From Aequitasia sp047973235 (GTDB lineage: Bacteria; Bacillota; Clostridia; Lachnospirales; Lachnospiraceae): a DNA stretch of 64,000 nucleotides. The DNA lies in NCBI GenBank assembly GCA_047973235.1, contig JBKEBP010000128.1:24968-88967 (forward strand). The letters are read 5' to 3'. How positions within the stretch are numbered: the first letter of the stretch is position 1; each line of letters opens with the position of its first letter. The notes beneath the pieces were generated by a model. The model was given only the letters and a program-made list of their open reading frames with translations. It was not told the DNA's origin and made no database searches. A program made the translations under genes and the position numbers. Of the stretch, positions 16,317 to 26,190 are shown piece by piece.

Positions 16317-19300
16317 TTTCAAGCTCTCCCTTCATTAGAGACAGTAATATATCATCATCCATACTAATTATTTCCTTTTTTTCGAAACCCGGTATACTCT
16401 CATCAAACCCACAAATATCATTGTAATTACAATAATCACAGCTAACCGGGTTAGCACTGATAGTTCCATCTAAAATACCTTTCTTACTCTCACTAATCTT
16501 ATGCATCGCAAAATCCATCATAGTCTCAAGCTCTTCGCGCGAAAATCCACGTGAGTATTTATTCTGTTTACCATCTTTTGTGAAACTTACCGGAATTGTT
16601 GAAAACTTATCCTTCATAGGTTCAAAGTGCGAAAGTGCATTTTCGTCAGCATTAACTACACCTTTCAGTTTCATCTCTTTAAGCTTTGCTATATCCAGTT
16701 GTTCCTTAGAGTCTTGCTTTTCAACCACCGGGTCATCTACCATAAAATACAATGCCCCTGCAGGTATAACATCTTTACCCGGGAACTGTTCTCTAACAGC
16801 TTCTTTTGCTGCTCGAAGATAAATCATCAGTTGAAGCTTCAGTCCGTGATATAAAGATGTTATTTTCAAATCTTCATTACCCGTTTTGTAATCAATAACT
16901 TTTACATATATCTTATCTTCATCCCTGCACAGGTCGATTCTGTCAATTTTACCATCTTTAAATCCAAATTCGTAGTACATAGGCTTGAAATCTCCGGGTT
17001 CCAACTGCTTAGTAAGTGCCCATACTGATCTGTCAACAAGCCTTTCTATTTTATCGATCATGTACTTATTTTTAGAAGTATCAAATAAAAGGTCATTTTT
17101 ATACCCCTCTATTGTCTCTCGTACACAATCACTAATAATATTCTTTTGACTATTTTCATCAATTTTAACCCAATCGATGTGTTTATTATATAGTTTCTTT
17201 GCGTACCTTTCTAATGACATATGGCATATATTTCCAAGATCTATAGCTTCAAATTCGTATTCTTCTCTTTCCCTAAGCGCTAAACCATATGCAAGAAAAT
17301 GAGCATACGAACATTTAGAATACTTTTCAATTCTAGTCACAGAGCCTTTAAAATCTTTTCCATACAAAAGAGATGCTAATCTTTTACTTAGATTTTTTAT
17401 ATCATTTTCTCTATATCTTGCTGAAACTATATCATCAACACTCTCTTTATCTTCTCTTTTGTAAAAGGCCAACAATTCCTCTATTTCCGGTGGAAACTTC
17501 CCGTCCTCTTTCCAAAGGGACTCTATTATATAATTTACTCCTAACTCTTTAGTAAATTCTCTCTCCCACAAAGGTATACTACTAACATTTTCCTCTTTGA
17601 TTTCTTTAAACAACTTTTTTATTTCGCTTACAAGGTATGATGGTTTGACGGATTTTGAAAATGCAGCACTTCTATAGTATGATACATAAACGTTCTTGGA
17701 AGGCTTTGTTAAGTGCGAATACAGATATAACTTTTGTGTAAACGCTTTTTCTTTTGCGCCCGGAGATAAAACATATCCTTTGTTTTCAAATAAGCTTCGA
17801 TCTCTTTGCGAAAGCACTCCATAACTATTAAGATTTCCCGGCAACAAATCATCACTTGCACCCATTATAAAAAGAATTTTAATCTCATCAAATCTTGTTC
17901 TCGTTAAATCTCCGGCTATAACCTGAGACATTCCTTGTGGAATCACACCGACTTTAGCTTCTAATAATCCCGCATCAAACAAATCAATATACTCAGAAAT
18001 GCCTACTACTTCATCACCTAGTAGTGCAACAAATTTATCCAATAACTCTATCAAGACACCATAAATATGCTTATATTCAAACGATAGTTGCAAATTGTTT
18101 TGTACGCTTAATTCTTCTGCTGCAAAATTGAGCTTTTTTTCTATGTCTTCTTTTACAATGAATTCGTATAGAACATTCGTTATATCATATACCGTCTTTT
18201 GTCTTTCTTTTAGAATCATTCTATATGGTTCAACCAATTCAACAAATCTTACTCTAAGATGATTCAGCACTGATAATTCGTCTTTAGTTATATCACCTAC
18301 AGTTCTATTCCAAACCTCTTGCCATTTTTTTAGTTTCGTTATACCGGCTCCTAAACAGTAATTCTCGAGCAACTCAACTTCCGAATCAGAAAATCCAACT
18401 AGTCCTGTTTTTAAGAATCTAAATACTGCATCATACTTAAATTGCTCCTTGAATAGTCCAAGAAAACTTCTCAAAAATTCTATGAAAGGGTTACTTAATA
18501 TATCTCTCTTTTGATCTATAAACGCCGGAATTTCAAAAGATTTCATTGCACTTGTTAAAAAATCGCGATATACATCCATATTAGTTGCAACTATCCCTAT
18601 ATCTTGATAGCTCAGTCCTGATATACGAACTAGTTTACGTATTTCCCCCACAACAAAATATGCTTCCTCTTTCGCTGAAGCTGCTGAAATAAGTCTCAAG
18701 CCCTCAATATTATTTTCAAAAGTATTCGGTCTATTTCTAAATATATTTGCTTCAAGAAATGATAATGTTTCTCTATCTTCGAATCTGGGAAGAGGTAAAT
18801 CAAACAGTTTCACAGGCTCATTTATCGTAATTTTAGCCTCTTCTGCAATCCTAACCAGTGATGACACCATTTGTTTAGTAAGGCCAAATAGTTGGTATGG
18901 GTGTCTATAGACATATGGATCCTCGTTTTTATCAATAAGTGCTGATGCGAAGACTTCATCACAGTTTTTTAACATCTCTTCAATTACTCGGTTTTGCACC
19001 GGAGTAAATCCTGTGTATCCATCAAGAACAATCGTAGAATGTTTTAGCAAATCAGAATTTTTAATTACTTGACTCAGTCTATCTAGTACCTCTTCTTTAG
19101 TAATATATTTATCAGAAAGATAATCTTTAAATCCTTTATATAAAGTCTTCAAGTCTTTGAGCTTGTAATACAGCCTTTTATTTTCTCCTAAGTCATCAAT
19201 AATTTCGTCAATGCTCTCCTCAGATATATCATATTGTGTAAACTCAGAAATAACGGATTTCACTTCACTTATATATCCCTGTTTTCGCATTTTTCCTTTT

Positions 19301-19626
19301 AAAATCACTAAATCAGAGTCAAAGTCACCCGCAATTTTTCTTAGTACCAGGTTCTTACCCTCATCATCAAGCATTGGCAGCTCTTTAACACCAACTTCTT
19401 CAAACACTCTGTATGCAAGACGTGCAAAGCTTAGAACATCTATATTCATGATGCCCTTGTTAGGATGCCTACTGACCAACTCTCTTTGTGTAGAAAGTGT
19501 AAACTGCTCAGGCACTAATACTATATAGTTTTTCTCCGGATGCTTCATCGACTCGTTAATGATTCGATTATATAGATAAAATGATTTGCCGGACCCTGCA
19601 GGCCCAAATACAAAAGTCAGTCCCAC
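16306..19626 (-). CDS. addB: ATP-dependent nuclease subunit B
   Basis: AddB carries the second nuclease domain and the Chi-recognition scaffold of AddAB. The sequence shows Walker A FGPAGSGKSFYLYNRI at the N-terminus, the nuclease motif VIDYKTGNE near residue 910, and the [4Fe-4S] cysteines: one in KYSKCSYAHFL and three in CDYCNYNDIC near the C-terminus. Starting with GTG, it shares one base with the hflX stop (TAGTG) and is preceded by GGGGAGGG. Length (1106) is usual for clostridial AddB. Confidence 0.96.
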   Translation of the reverse strand: MGLTFVFGPAGSGKSFYLYNRIINESMKHPEKNYIVLVPEQFTLSTQRELVSRHPNKGIMNIDVLSFARLAYRVFEEVGVKELPMLDDEGKNLVLRKIAGDFDSDLVILKGKMRKQGYISEVKSVISEFTQYDISEESIDEIIDDLGENKRLYYKLKDLKTLYKGFKDYLSDKYITKEEVLDRLSQVIKNSDLLKHSTIVLDGYTGFTPVQNRVIEEMLKNCDEVFASALIDKNEDPYVYRHPYQLFGLTKQMVSSLVRIAEEAKITINEPVKLFDLPLPRFEDRETLSFLEANIFRNRPNTFENNIEGLRLISAASAKEEAYFVVGEIRKLVRISGLSYQDIGIVATNMDVYRDFLTSAMKSFEIPAFIDQKRDILSNPFIEFLRSFLGLFKEQFKYDAVFRFLKTGLVGFSDSEVELLENYCLGAGITKLKKWQEVWNRTVGDITKDELSVLNHLRVRFVELVEPYRMILKERQKTVYDITNVLYEFIVKEDIEKKLNFAAEELSVQNNLQLSFEYKHIYGVLIELLDKFVALLGDEVVGISEYIDLFDAGLLEAKVGVIPQGMSQVIAGDLTRTRFDEIKILFIMGASDDLLPGNLNSYGVLSQRDRSLFENKGYVLSPGAKEKAFTQKLYLYSHLTKPSKNVYVSYYRSAAFSKSVKPSYLVSEIKKLFKEIKEENVSSIPLWEREFTKELGVNYIIESLWKEDGKFPPEIEELLAFYKREDKESVDDIVSARYRENDIKNLSKRLASLLYGKDFKGSVTRIEKYSKCSYAHFLAYGLALREREEYEFEAIDLGNICHMSLERYAKKLYNKHIDWVKIDENSQKNIISDCVRETIEGYKNDLLFDTSKNKYMIDKIERLVDRSVWALTKQLEPGDFKPMYYEFGFKDGKIDRIDLCRDEDKIYVKVIDYKTGNEDLKITSLYHGLKLQLMIYLRAAKEAVREQFPGKDVIPAGALYFMVDDPVVEKQDSKEQLDIAKLKEMKLKGVVNADENALSHFEPMKDKFSTIPVSFTKDGKQNKYSRGFSREELETMMDFAMHKISESKKGILDGTISANPVSCDYCNYNDICGFDESIPGFEKKEIISMDDDILLSLMKGELESER

Positions 19627-20885
19627 TATTTCCCTCCCCTGACATTATCAGCTATTTCCTTTGGTATGTACGCTTTAACCTCAATGCCTGAATCGGTATA
19701 CTCTTCACTAATAAGTTCACCGTATTTTCTAATAGTTGCAATTTTTCCTGCCTCGTTATATGAGTATATTTCTTCTATATATATCTTTCTATCACGTAAA
19801 ACTTGCTCCATTACTTGTTTTAAATTTTCAAGCCCTTCTCCCGACTTTGCGGAAATATCTACTCTATAATCAGCCTTGAAATCCCTTATCACCTGTTTCT
19901 CATCCAGTAAATCCTGTTTATTAAACGCAGTTATAATAGTTTTGCCGGTAACCCCTAAGCTAGTGAGCGTTTCATATACCGTATACATTTGAATATCCGC
20001 TTCATAACTTGATGTATCCACTACATGAAGTATTATATCTGCATACTTCGCTTCCTCAAGTGTACTTTTAAAAGCCTCGATTAAATGATGTGGAAGCTTT
20101 CTAATAAAGCCTACTGTGTCCGTCAAGAGAATTTCCTGTCCGCTTTCCAGCGTTAAACTTCTTGTAGTAGGGTCCAGTGTAGCGAACAACTGATCCTGCG
20201 CATAAATATCTGCTCCGGTTAATTTATTAAGCAGCGTTGATTTACCGGCATTCGTATATCCGACGATTGCAATCACCGGTAATTTATTCCTATTACGGCC
20301 TTCTCTTGTTACCTCACGATGTCGTTTTACCTCTTTAAGTTCTCTCCCCAGTTGTGAGATTCTCGTTTTAATAAGTCTTCTATCCTGTTCAAGCTTTTTC
20401 TCTCCGGGGCCTCTTGTACCTATTCCACCACCTAACCTTGACATCTGCTTTCCCTTACCAATGAGCCTTGATTGCGTATATTTAAGCTGTGCTAACTCCA
20501 CTTGAATTTTACCTTCATTTGTTGATGCACGGTTTGCAAATATATCCAAAATTACAAGTGTCCTATCCATTACCTTAACGTCAAGTTCTTCGCTCAAATT
20601 TCTGATTTGAATAGGTGATAGTTCATCATCACAGACAATTCCTGTTGCTTCTAACTCCCAAATCATATCTTTTATTTCATCTAACTTTCCTTTTCCCACA
20701 TATGTTCCCGGATGAATGCTGTCTCTGCTTTGAATTATCCTACCTACAGTTTCTGCACCTGCAGTCTTAACCAATTCATCCAATTCACGCAAAGAAAGCA
20801 GGGTGTCCTCTTCGTTTGAAAGAGCCACCCCGACTAGTATTACTTTTTCAGTTTCTTTTTCTAATGATATCATATTACCTCTCAT
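19626..20885 (-). CDS. hflX: ribosome-associated GTPase HflX
   Basis: HflX binds the 50S subunit and splits stalled ribosomes. An N-terminal HflX domain (GKGKLDEIKD, then DDELSPIQIRNL) precedes a glycine-rich linker (RLGGGIGTRGPGEKKLE) and the GTPase domain with G1 GYTNAGKST, G3 DTVGF and G4 NKQD. At 419 residues it is of typical length. It sits between the TPR protein and addB and is translationally coupled to addB. Confidence 0.96.
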   Translation of the reverse strand: MRGNMISLEKETEKVILVGVALSNEEDTLLSLRELDELVKTAGAETVGRIIQSRDSIHPGTYVGKGKLDEIKDMIWELEATGIVCDDELSPIQIRNLSEELDVKVMDRTLVILDIFANRASTNEGKIQVELAQLKYTQSRLIGKGKQMSRLGGGIGTRGPGEKKLEQDRRLIKTRISQLGRELKEVKRHREVTREGRNRNKLPVIAIVGYTNAGKSTLLNKLTGADIYAQDQLFATLDPTTRSLTLESGQEILLTDTVGFIRKLPHHLIEAFKSTLEEAKYADIILHVVDTSSYEADIQMYTVYETLTSLGVTGKTIITAFNKQDLLDEKQVIRDFKADYRVDISAKSGEGLENLKQVMEQVLRDRKIYIEEIYSYNEAGKIATIRKYGELISEEYTDSGIEVKAYIPKEIADNVRGGK

Positions 20886-20892
20886 CTGACTT

Positions 20893-21441
20893 TTATCTGG
20901 TTTCTAAAAAGTCCAGCTCCTTTTTTGCGGATGTATCATCAGGCACCAACTCCAAATACAGCCTTAACGTTTCTCGAGCATTTTCATAATCCCTAATATT
21001 TTCATATGAAACTGCTAAATTAGCAAGCATCTCTTTTTTTAAATCATCACTTGCGCCCTCTATGCTAAGACCTTTAGTATAGTTAGCTATAGCAGCATCT
21101 ACATCGTTTTCTTTTTGTGCAATAAGAGCTAAGAAATTATAAATCGCCGCACTTTCTTCTGCTCCTTTAGATAGGGCAGTGGTAAATGCATCTTTTGCTC
21201 CACTATAATCTTCCTGCTCGAATTTAGCAATTCCTATACCTCTATATGCATCCGCTATATTTATATCTTTATCAATTGCCTGCTCAAATTTTGTTATAGC
21301 TGAAGTATATTTTCCTTCTTTTAAAAGTTCAAGTCCTTTTTCAGTTGGATTAATTCCTTCTATTATTATATATGCTAACAAAGCAAGCAAGGCAACAAGT
21401 ATAATGCTAAATAAACCTGTTAATACTTTCTTTATTTTCAT
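20893..21441 (-). CDS. membrane-anchored tetratricopeptide repeat protein
   Basis: This 182-residue protein has one N-terminal membrane helix (about 8-30) followed by about four TPR units, the clearest being YTSAITKFEQAIDKDINIAD and YSGAKDAFTTALSKGAEESA. It is probably exposed outside the membrane and holds or organises a partner protein, but the partner is not indicated. Its start overlaps the end of the ArsR-type gene by 4 bases, and it precedes hflX by 7 bases. Confidence 0.85.
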   Translation of the reverse strand: MKIKKVLTGLFSIILVALLALLAYIIIEGINPTEKGLELLKEGKYTSAITKFEQAIDKDINIADAYRGIGIAKFEQEDYSGAKDAFTTALSKGAEESAAIYNFLALIAQKENDVDAAIANYTKGLSIEGASDDLKKEMLANLAVSYENIRDYENARETLRLYLELVPDDTSAKKELDFLETR

Positions 21442-21791
21442 TCTGCTATATGCTCCATTCCTTGACTAATGATGGTCTGAATATGTCCATCTGCCAATGA
21501 ATAAAATATCGTTTTACCATCTCTTCTGTTTTTAACAAGCTTAGCTTGTTTCAAGACTCTTAGCTGATGCGATATAGCTGATTGATTCATTGATAAAATA
21601 TCGGCCAAATCACATACACAGAGTTCAGAAATCATAAGAGCGCACAATATGCGAACCCTGGTTGCATCTCCAAAGACCTTATAAAAATCCGCAAGATTTG
21701 CTGTTGTTTCGTTATCAGCCATCTTTTTCTCAACATATTCAATTGAATTATCATGTATATGATTACAACATACATTGTCTTCGCTCTTCAT
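21438..21791 (-). CDS. ArsR/SmtB family metal-responsive repressor (CadC-like)
   Basis: A winged-helix repressor with the metal-site motif ELCVCDLADIL in the alpha-3 helix and extra N-terminal cysteines (NVCCNHIHD), the pattern of CadC-type Cd/Pb/Zn sensors. The recognition helix is MNQSAISHQLRVLKQAKLV. I place the start at the ATG at 21791, which follows GGGAGA; a longer frame upstream lacks a good site and would remove the gap to the ATPase gene. It lies downstream of the P-type ATPase it presumably controls, through the operator at 23967-23994. Confidence 0.92.
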   Translation of the reverse strand: MKSEDNVCCNHIHDNSIEYVEKKMADNETTANLADFYKVFGDATRVRILCALMISELCVCDLADILSMNQSAISHQLRVLKQAKLVKNRRDGKTIFYSLADGHIQTIISQGMEHIAE

Positions 21792-21854
21792 CGATGCTCT
21801 CCCTTGAGTTATGATATTATAAATTGTTGCACAATAAGACACTAATTGCAAGCA

Positions 21855-23951
21855 CTAGTCAAATTTTTTGTATAGCATACGAATAGAGTTAAGTATGCAT
21901 ATCATAGCTACTCCGGTATCAGCAAATACCGCAAACCACATATTTGCCATACCTAGAAAACCTAAAATCATAACTATTGCCTTTATTCCAAGTGCAAATA
22001 TAACATTCTCTTTCGCAATTACCCCTGTTGCTTTAGCAATATTTATAGCTTTTGGAATAGATCCGGTTTTGCTATTCATGAATACTACATCTGCTGCCTC
22101 TATAGCAGCATCCGCTCCACTTCCCATCGCCGCTCCAACATCTGCCCCAGCCAGTACAGGTGCATCATTGATGCCATCGCCGACAAACATTACTTTGCCG
22201 TATGTATCTCTAAGCATACGTAATTTATTCAACTTATCATCCGGTAATAATTTAGCAAATATCTGCTTAACACCAACTTTGCTTCCAACAGCTTGCGCTG
22301 ATTCTATACTATCACCTGTAAGAATTGCCGTATGTATTCCCATGCTGTGCAACTTATCGATAGAGACATCAGCATCATCTTTGATCGTATCATCTATTAA
22401 TAACCAGCCTTGTAGTTCATTATTCAAAGCGACCAGTACTATTGTTCCTTGTTCTTTCTCAGTGTACTTATGCAAATCAACGCCATTGTCATTCATAAGC
22501 ACTTCGTTGCCAACAAGTATTTCCCCTTCTTTATACTTAGCCTTTATTCCTCGTCCTGATATCTCTTCTACATTCTCCGGCTTTGTTATCTGTAGGTTTT
22601 GCTTACCCGCTTCTTCTAAGATACTATATCCTATTGGATGAGTAGAAAACTGCTCACTATCTGCTGCCATAGTTAAAATCTGCTTCTGAGTTAATGCACC
22701 TGAGCTTACTACCTTCTTTACAGTAAAATTACCCTTAGTAAGAGTCCCTGTTTTATCCATAACTACGGCACTTACTTCGGCTAAGCTCTCAATAGCCAAA
22801 CCGCCCTTAAATAATATCCCTCTCTTAGATGCCGCTCCTATACCTGAAAAGAATGATAATGGAACACTGATTACCAAGGCACACGGACAACTAATTACAA
22901 GGAATGTCACTGCTGTATATATCCAGTGGTTCCAGTTTCCTGTAATAAGAGATGGAACTATTGCTGTTATTAATGCAATCAAAACTACTATAGGAGTATA
23001 TATCTTTGCAAATCTTGTGATGAATCTATCCATCTTAGGTTTGTTAGCTGCCGCATTCTCTACAGACTCAAGGATTCTACTAACCATGGAATCTGCAAGT
23101 ACTTTTTCAACTTTAACCTTTAATACCCCTTGTTCATTGATACATCCCGAAACAACATTTGCGCCTACTCGTACACTTACAGGTACCGGTTCTCCTGTTA
23201 TTGGAGACGTGTCCACTCGACTTTTACCTTCAACAACTACTCCGTCAAGTGGTATGCGGTCTCCCGGTTTGACAAGTATCACATCTCCTACCTTAGCCTC
23301 TTCAGACGGCATGCGATGCTCACCGTGGTCATGTAAAACCACCACTTCCTCAGGTCGCAAATCTACAGCTTCCATTATCTGACTTCTGCTTCTATCTACT
23401 GCCATTTCTTCGAATAGTTCGCCCACACGATAAAACAACATAATACCAACCGCTTCTGCATAATCACCTATAGCTATAGCCGCTATAGTAGCTACGCTCA
23501 TGAGGAAATTTTCATCAAACACCTGACCCTTTAATATATTTTTAATAGCATGCAATATAATTTTAAACCCTAATGCAAGATATGCAACCAAAAATATAAT
23601 CATCGATGCAACCGGAAATGTATCACTTGTCAGTAAACCAACAACAAATAGAATTGCACTTCCTAAGATATTAATTACTTCTATGATATTGTCTTTAAAA
23701 AAATTCTTTTTTGTTGTCTTTACTACCACCTTTGCATCTCTTTTCACAAGATTAACATCCGCTTCAACAGATGTAGCCACCTTTAAAAGTTTATCTTTTA
23801 TTTTATTTTCATCGTTTACCTCAACTTCCAATTTCTTAGTTGCAAAAGTTAAAGTTGCATCCTGAACCTCGGGCATGCTTTGTATCTTTTCTTCAATCTT
23901 AGCCGCACAGTGTGCGCAGTTAAGGTTTTCTATAGTATATGATACTTTCAT
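21855..23951 (-). CDS. cadA: Zn/Cd/Pb-exporting P-type ATPase (P1B-2)
   Basis: This ATPase exports divalent soft metals. It has an N-terminal heavy-metal domain (NCAHCA, residues 11-16), a CPC transport motif in SCPCALVISVPL, phosphorylation site DKTGTLTKG, the HP motif in FSTHPIG, and hinge GDGINDAPVLAG. The late membrane helices contain FALGIKAIVM (Lys) and ADTGVAM (Asp), which mark the Zn/Cd/Pb subgroup rather than copper pumps. At 698 residues it is of normal length. A strong promoter and a TGAA-N6-TTCA operator precede it. Confidence 0.95.
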   Translation of the reverse strand: MKVSYTIENLNCAHCAAKIEEKIQSMPEVQDATLTFATKKLEVEVNDENKIKDKLLKVATSVEADVNLVKRDAKVVVKTTKKNFFKDNIIEVINILGSAILFVVGLLTSDTFPVASMIIFLVAYLALGFKIILHAIKNILKGQVFDENFLMSVATIAAIAIGDYAEAVGIMLFYRVGELFEEMAVDRSRSQIMEAVDLRPEEVVVLHDHGEHRMPSEEAKVGDVILVKPGDRIPLDGVVVEGKSRVDTSPITGEPVPVSVRVGANVVSGCINEQGVLKVKVEKVLADSMVSRILESVENAAANKPKMDRFITRFAKIYTPIVVLIALITAIVPSLITGNWNHWIYTAVTFLVISCPCALVISVPLSFFSGIGAASKRGILFKGGLAIESLAEVSAVVMDKTGTLTKGNFTVKKVVSSGALTQKQILTMAADSEQFSTHPIGYSILEEAGKQNLQITKPENVEEISGRGIKAKYKEGEILVGNEVLMNDNGVDLHKYTEKEQGTIVLVALNNELQGWLLIDDTIKDDADVSIDKLHSMGIHTAILTGDSIESAQAVGSKVGVKQIFAKLLPDDKLNKLRMLRDTYGKVMFVGDGINDAPVLAGADVGAAMGSGADAAIEAADVVFMNSKTGSIPKAINIAKATGVIAKENVIFALGIKAIVMILGFLGMANMWFAVFADTGVAMICILNSIRMLYKKFD

Positions 23952-23966
23952 ATGTTATCCTCCGTT

Positions 23967-24027
23967 ATATGAATGTCTGTTCATGTGTTCATATGTTTAA
24001 TATAACGGATGCTCCCACTGATGTCAA
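23967..24027 (-). promoter_or_regulatory. cadA promoter and ArsR/SmtB-type operator
   Basis: On the minus strand TTGACA (24022-24027), a 17-base spacer and TATATT (23999-24004) form a near-consensus promoter. The palindrome ATGAA-N6-TTCAT (23969-23984) lies at about +10 to +25, inside a larger ATATGAA...TTCATAT repeat (23967-23994). This is the arrangement by which SmtB/CadC repressors block metal-export genes. Confidence 0.8.
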
Positions 24028-24046
24028 GTGTATATCTAAATATTTA

Positions 24047-24715
24047 TCATATTATTGACCAATCTATTGGTTCAATGCCATTTTCTTTCAAAAATGTATT
24101 TGCTCTGCTAAATGGTTTGCTGCCAAAGAAACCTCTATACGCTGATAAAGGACTTGGGTGAGGTGATTTGATTATGAGATGATTTTTATTATTTAGAAAT
24201 GCTCCCTTTTTTTGCGCCGGCCCCCCCCATAACATGAATACTATAGGTCTATCCTGCTCATTAAGTGCACGTATAGCAGCGTCAGTAAATTTCTCCCACC
24301 CTATTCCTTGGTGAGAGTTTGCTTGATGAGCCCTAACCGTCAAAACGGTATTTAGAAGTAAAACGCCTTCTTTGGCCCACTTTTCAAGATTTCCATGTTT
24401 AGGTATCGGGCATCCTATATCATCATGAAGTTCCTTATATATGTTTACAAGTGATGGTGGTACAGCGATTCCCTTTCTTACCGAAAAACTAAGGCCCTGT
24501 GCTTGATTTACATTATGGTACGGATCTTGTCCTAGTATAACTACCTTCACATTTTCTATAGGTGTAAAATGAAATGCATTGAATATATCATCAGATGGTG
24601 GATATATTACATGTGTATGATACTCTTCTTTTACTTTTGCAAAAAGTTCTTTATAATATGGTTTCTTAAATTCATCCGCTAATTCTGCTTTCCAACTATT
24701 TTCTATTGCTGACAT
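24047..24715 (-). CDS. ung: uracil-DNA glycosylase (family 1)
   Basis: Ung removes uracil from DNA. Motif A GQDPYHNVNQAQG (catalytic Asp) is near residue 63 and motif B HPSPLSAYRGFFG is near the C-terminus. I place the start at the ATG at 24715, just after GGAGG; a longer in-frame ATG at 24727 contains that ribosome-binding site. It follows hisF closely and is probably cotranscribed. Confidence 0.97.
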   Translation of the reverse strand: MSAIENSWKAELADEFKKPYYKELFAKVKEEYHTHVIYPPSDDIFNAFHFTPIENVKVVILGQDPYHNVNQAQGLSFSVRKGIAVPPSLVNIYKELHDDIGCPIPKHGNLEKWAKEGVLLLNTVLTVRAHQANSHQGIGWEKFTDAAIRALNEQDRPIVFMLWGGPAQKKGAFLNNKNHLIIKSPHPSPLSAYRGFFGSKPFSRANTFLKENGIEPIDWSII

Positions 24716-24727
24716 GGTTGCCTCCAT

Positions 24728-25486
24728 TTACCTTACCGGAATGCCCTTAGATGTAAGATATTCCTTTACTTCCTTTATTTCTAATTCTTTGTAGTGAAAT
24801 AGTGATGCTGCTAAAACTGCATCTGCACCACCAATTGTTAAAGCATCATAGAAATGTTCTAGTTTTCCTGCACCACCGGATGCAATAACAGGAATATTTA
24901 CCAAATCGGATATTGCCTTCGTGATATCTAAATCATACCCGTCTTTTGTTCCATCGGAATCCATACTAGTAAGTAGGATTTCACCAGCTCCTAACTTCTC
25001 TACATTCATTGCCCATTCCACTGCATCTAGTCCGGTGTCAAGTCGTCCTCCGTTTTTGAATACATTATATCCGTTTCCATCATCTTGCTTCTTAACATCT
25101 ATTGCAACAACTACACATTGACTGCCAAACTTTTCTGCTGCATCGCTAATTAATCTCGGTGTATTAATAGCTGAAGAATTAATCGAGATCTTATCAGCAC
25201 CTTCTCTAAGAAGCGTTCTAAAGTCTTCTACACTTCTTATGCCGCCACCGACTGTAAACGGAATAAATATCTCTTCAGCAACTCTTCTAACCATATCAAC
25301 CACTGTATCTCTGCCATCCGAGGTTGCTGTAATATCTAAAAACACTAATTCATCCGCCCCTGCTTTATCGTAGGCTTTTCCAACCTCAACTATATCACCC
25401 GCATCTCTAAGGTTTACAAAATTAATTCCCTTAACCACTCGACCCGCATGTACATCCAGACATGGAATTATTCTTTTTGTAAGCAT
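24728..25486 (-). CDS. hisF: imidazole glycerol phosphate synthase, cyclase subunit
   Basis: HisF is the (beta-alpha)8 subunit that uses ammonia from HisH to form imidazole glycerol phosphate and AICAR in histidine synthesis. It starts MLTKRIIPCLDVHAGRVVKG, has the catalytic Asp near residue 11 and in LLTSMDSDGTKDGYD, and the phosphate loops FTVGGGI and ASGGAG. Full length at 252 residues. Only hisH accompanies it here. Confidence 0.97.
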   Translation of the reverse strand: MLTKRIIPCLDVHAGRVVKGINFVNLRDAGDIVEVGKAYDKAGADELVFLDITATSDGRDTVVDMVRRVAEEIFIPFTVGGGIRSVEDFRTLLREGADKISINSSAINTPRLISDAAEKFGSQCVVVAIDVKKQDDGNGYNVFKNGGRLDTGLDAVEWAMNVEKLGAGEILLTSMDSDGTKDGYDLDITKAISDLVNIPVIASGGAGKLEHFYDALTIGGADAVLAASLFHYKELEIKEVKEYLTSKGIPVR

Positions 25487-25517
25487 AACTCTCTTCTCCT
25501 ATTTCACCCTTTTCATT

Positions 25518-26123
25518 TTATAACTCAACAAAATTTCTCAAAAACTTCATACCTATATCCGAGCTTTTCTCCGGATGAAATTGACAAGCAAAAATGTTAT
25601 CTCTTTCTACGTAGGCATCAAAAACAACACTGTAATCAGTTGTTGCCTTAACGATACTCCTATCAGTTGCTTTTAAATAGTATGAATGAACAAAATACAT
25701 ATATGCACCTTCTTCAATCCCCTTTAGAAGCTTACCTTCTCCGGTTTTCGTCAATTTATTCCATCCCATATGAGGAACTTTATAGCCTTTTTCATTCGGA
25801 AATTTAATTATCTTACCATTAAAAACAGATAGTCCTTTTGTACCGGGAGCCTCTTCGCTTTCGTCAAACAGAAGTTGTAATCCAATACATATACTCAGAA
25901 AAGGTTTATTACTCGAAACCACTTTGTTAATAGTATCTTCCAAATCATAATCTCTGATTTTATTGACTACATCTCCAAATGCACCAACACCCGGTAATAC
26001 CACTTTATCAGCAGATAATATGATATTTTTATCTCGTGTAACAACCACCTCTGTTGTCAATGTTTCCAATGCCTTTTGTATACTTCTTATATTGCCCGCG
26101 TCATAATCAATAATTGCAATCAC
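25518..26123 (-). CDS. hisH: imidazole glycerol phosphate synthase, glutamine amidotransferase subunit
   Basis: HisH hydrolyses glutamine and channels ammonia to HisF. The class I amidotransferase triad is seen: Cys in LSICIGLQLL (about residue 80), and His/Glu in CQFHPEKSS near the C-terminus, with the oxyanion strand PGVGAFGD. The start is GTG, rather far from AAGGAAGG. It is followed by hisF after about 30 bases. Confidence 0.96.
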   Translation of the reverse strand: MIAIIDYDAGNIRSIQKALETLTTEVVVTRDKNIILSADKVVLPGVGAFGDVVNKIRDYDLEDTINKVVSSNKPFLSICIGLQLLFDESEEAPGTKGLSVFNGKIIKFPNEKGYKVPHMGWNKLTKTGEGKLLKGIEEGAYMYFVHSYYLKATDRSIVKATTDYSVVFDAYVERDNIFACQFHPEKSSDIGMKFLRNFVEL

Positions 26124-26190
26124 TGAACTTATTCTACCTTCCTTTAGATTAATCTATAATAATTATCTACGCTTTAGTGTACCACAGTAT

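Noticed and set aside
21868..22641. A 257-codon plus-strand frame opposite the P-type ATPase gene
   Set aside because: It is the antisense shadow of a highly conserved ATPase, has Ser/Ile/Thr-rich low-complexity composition and no ribosome-binding site.
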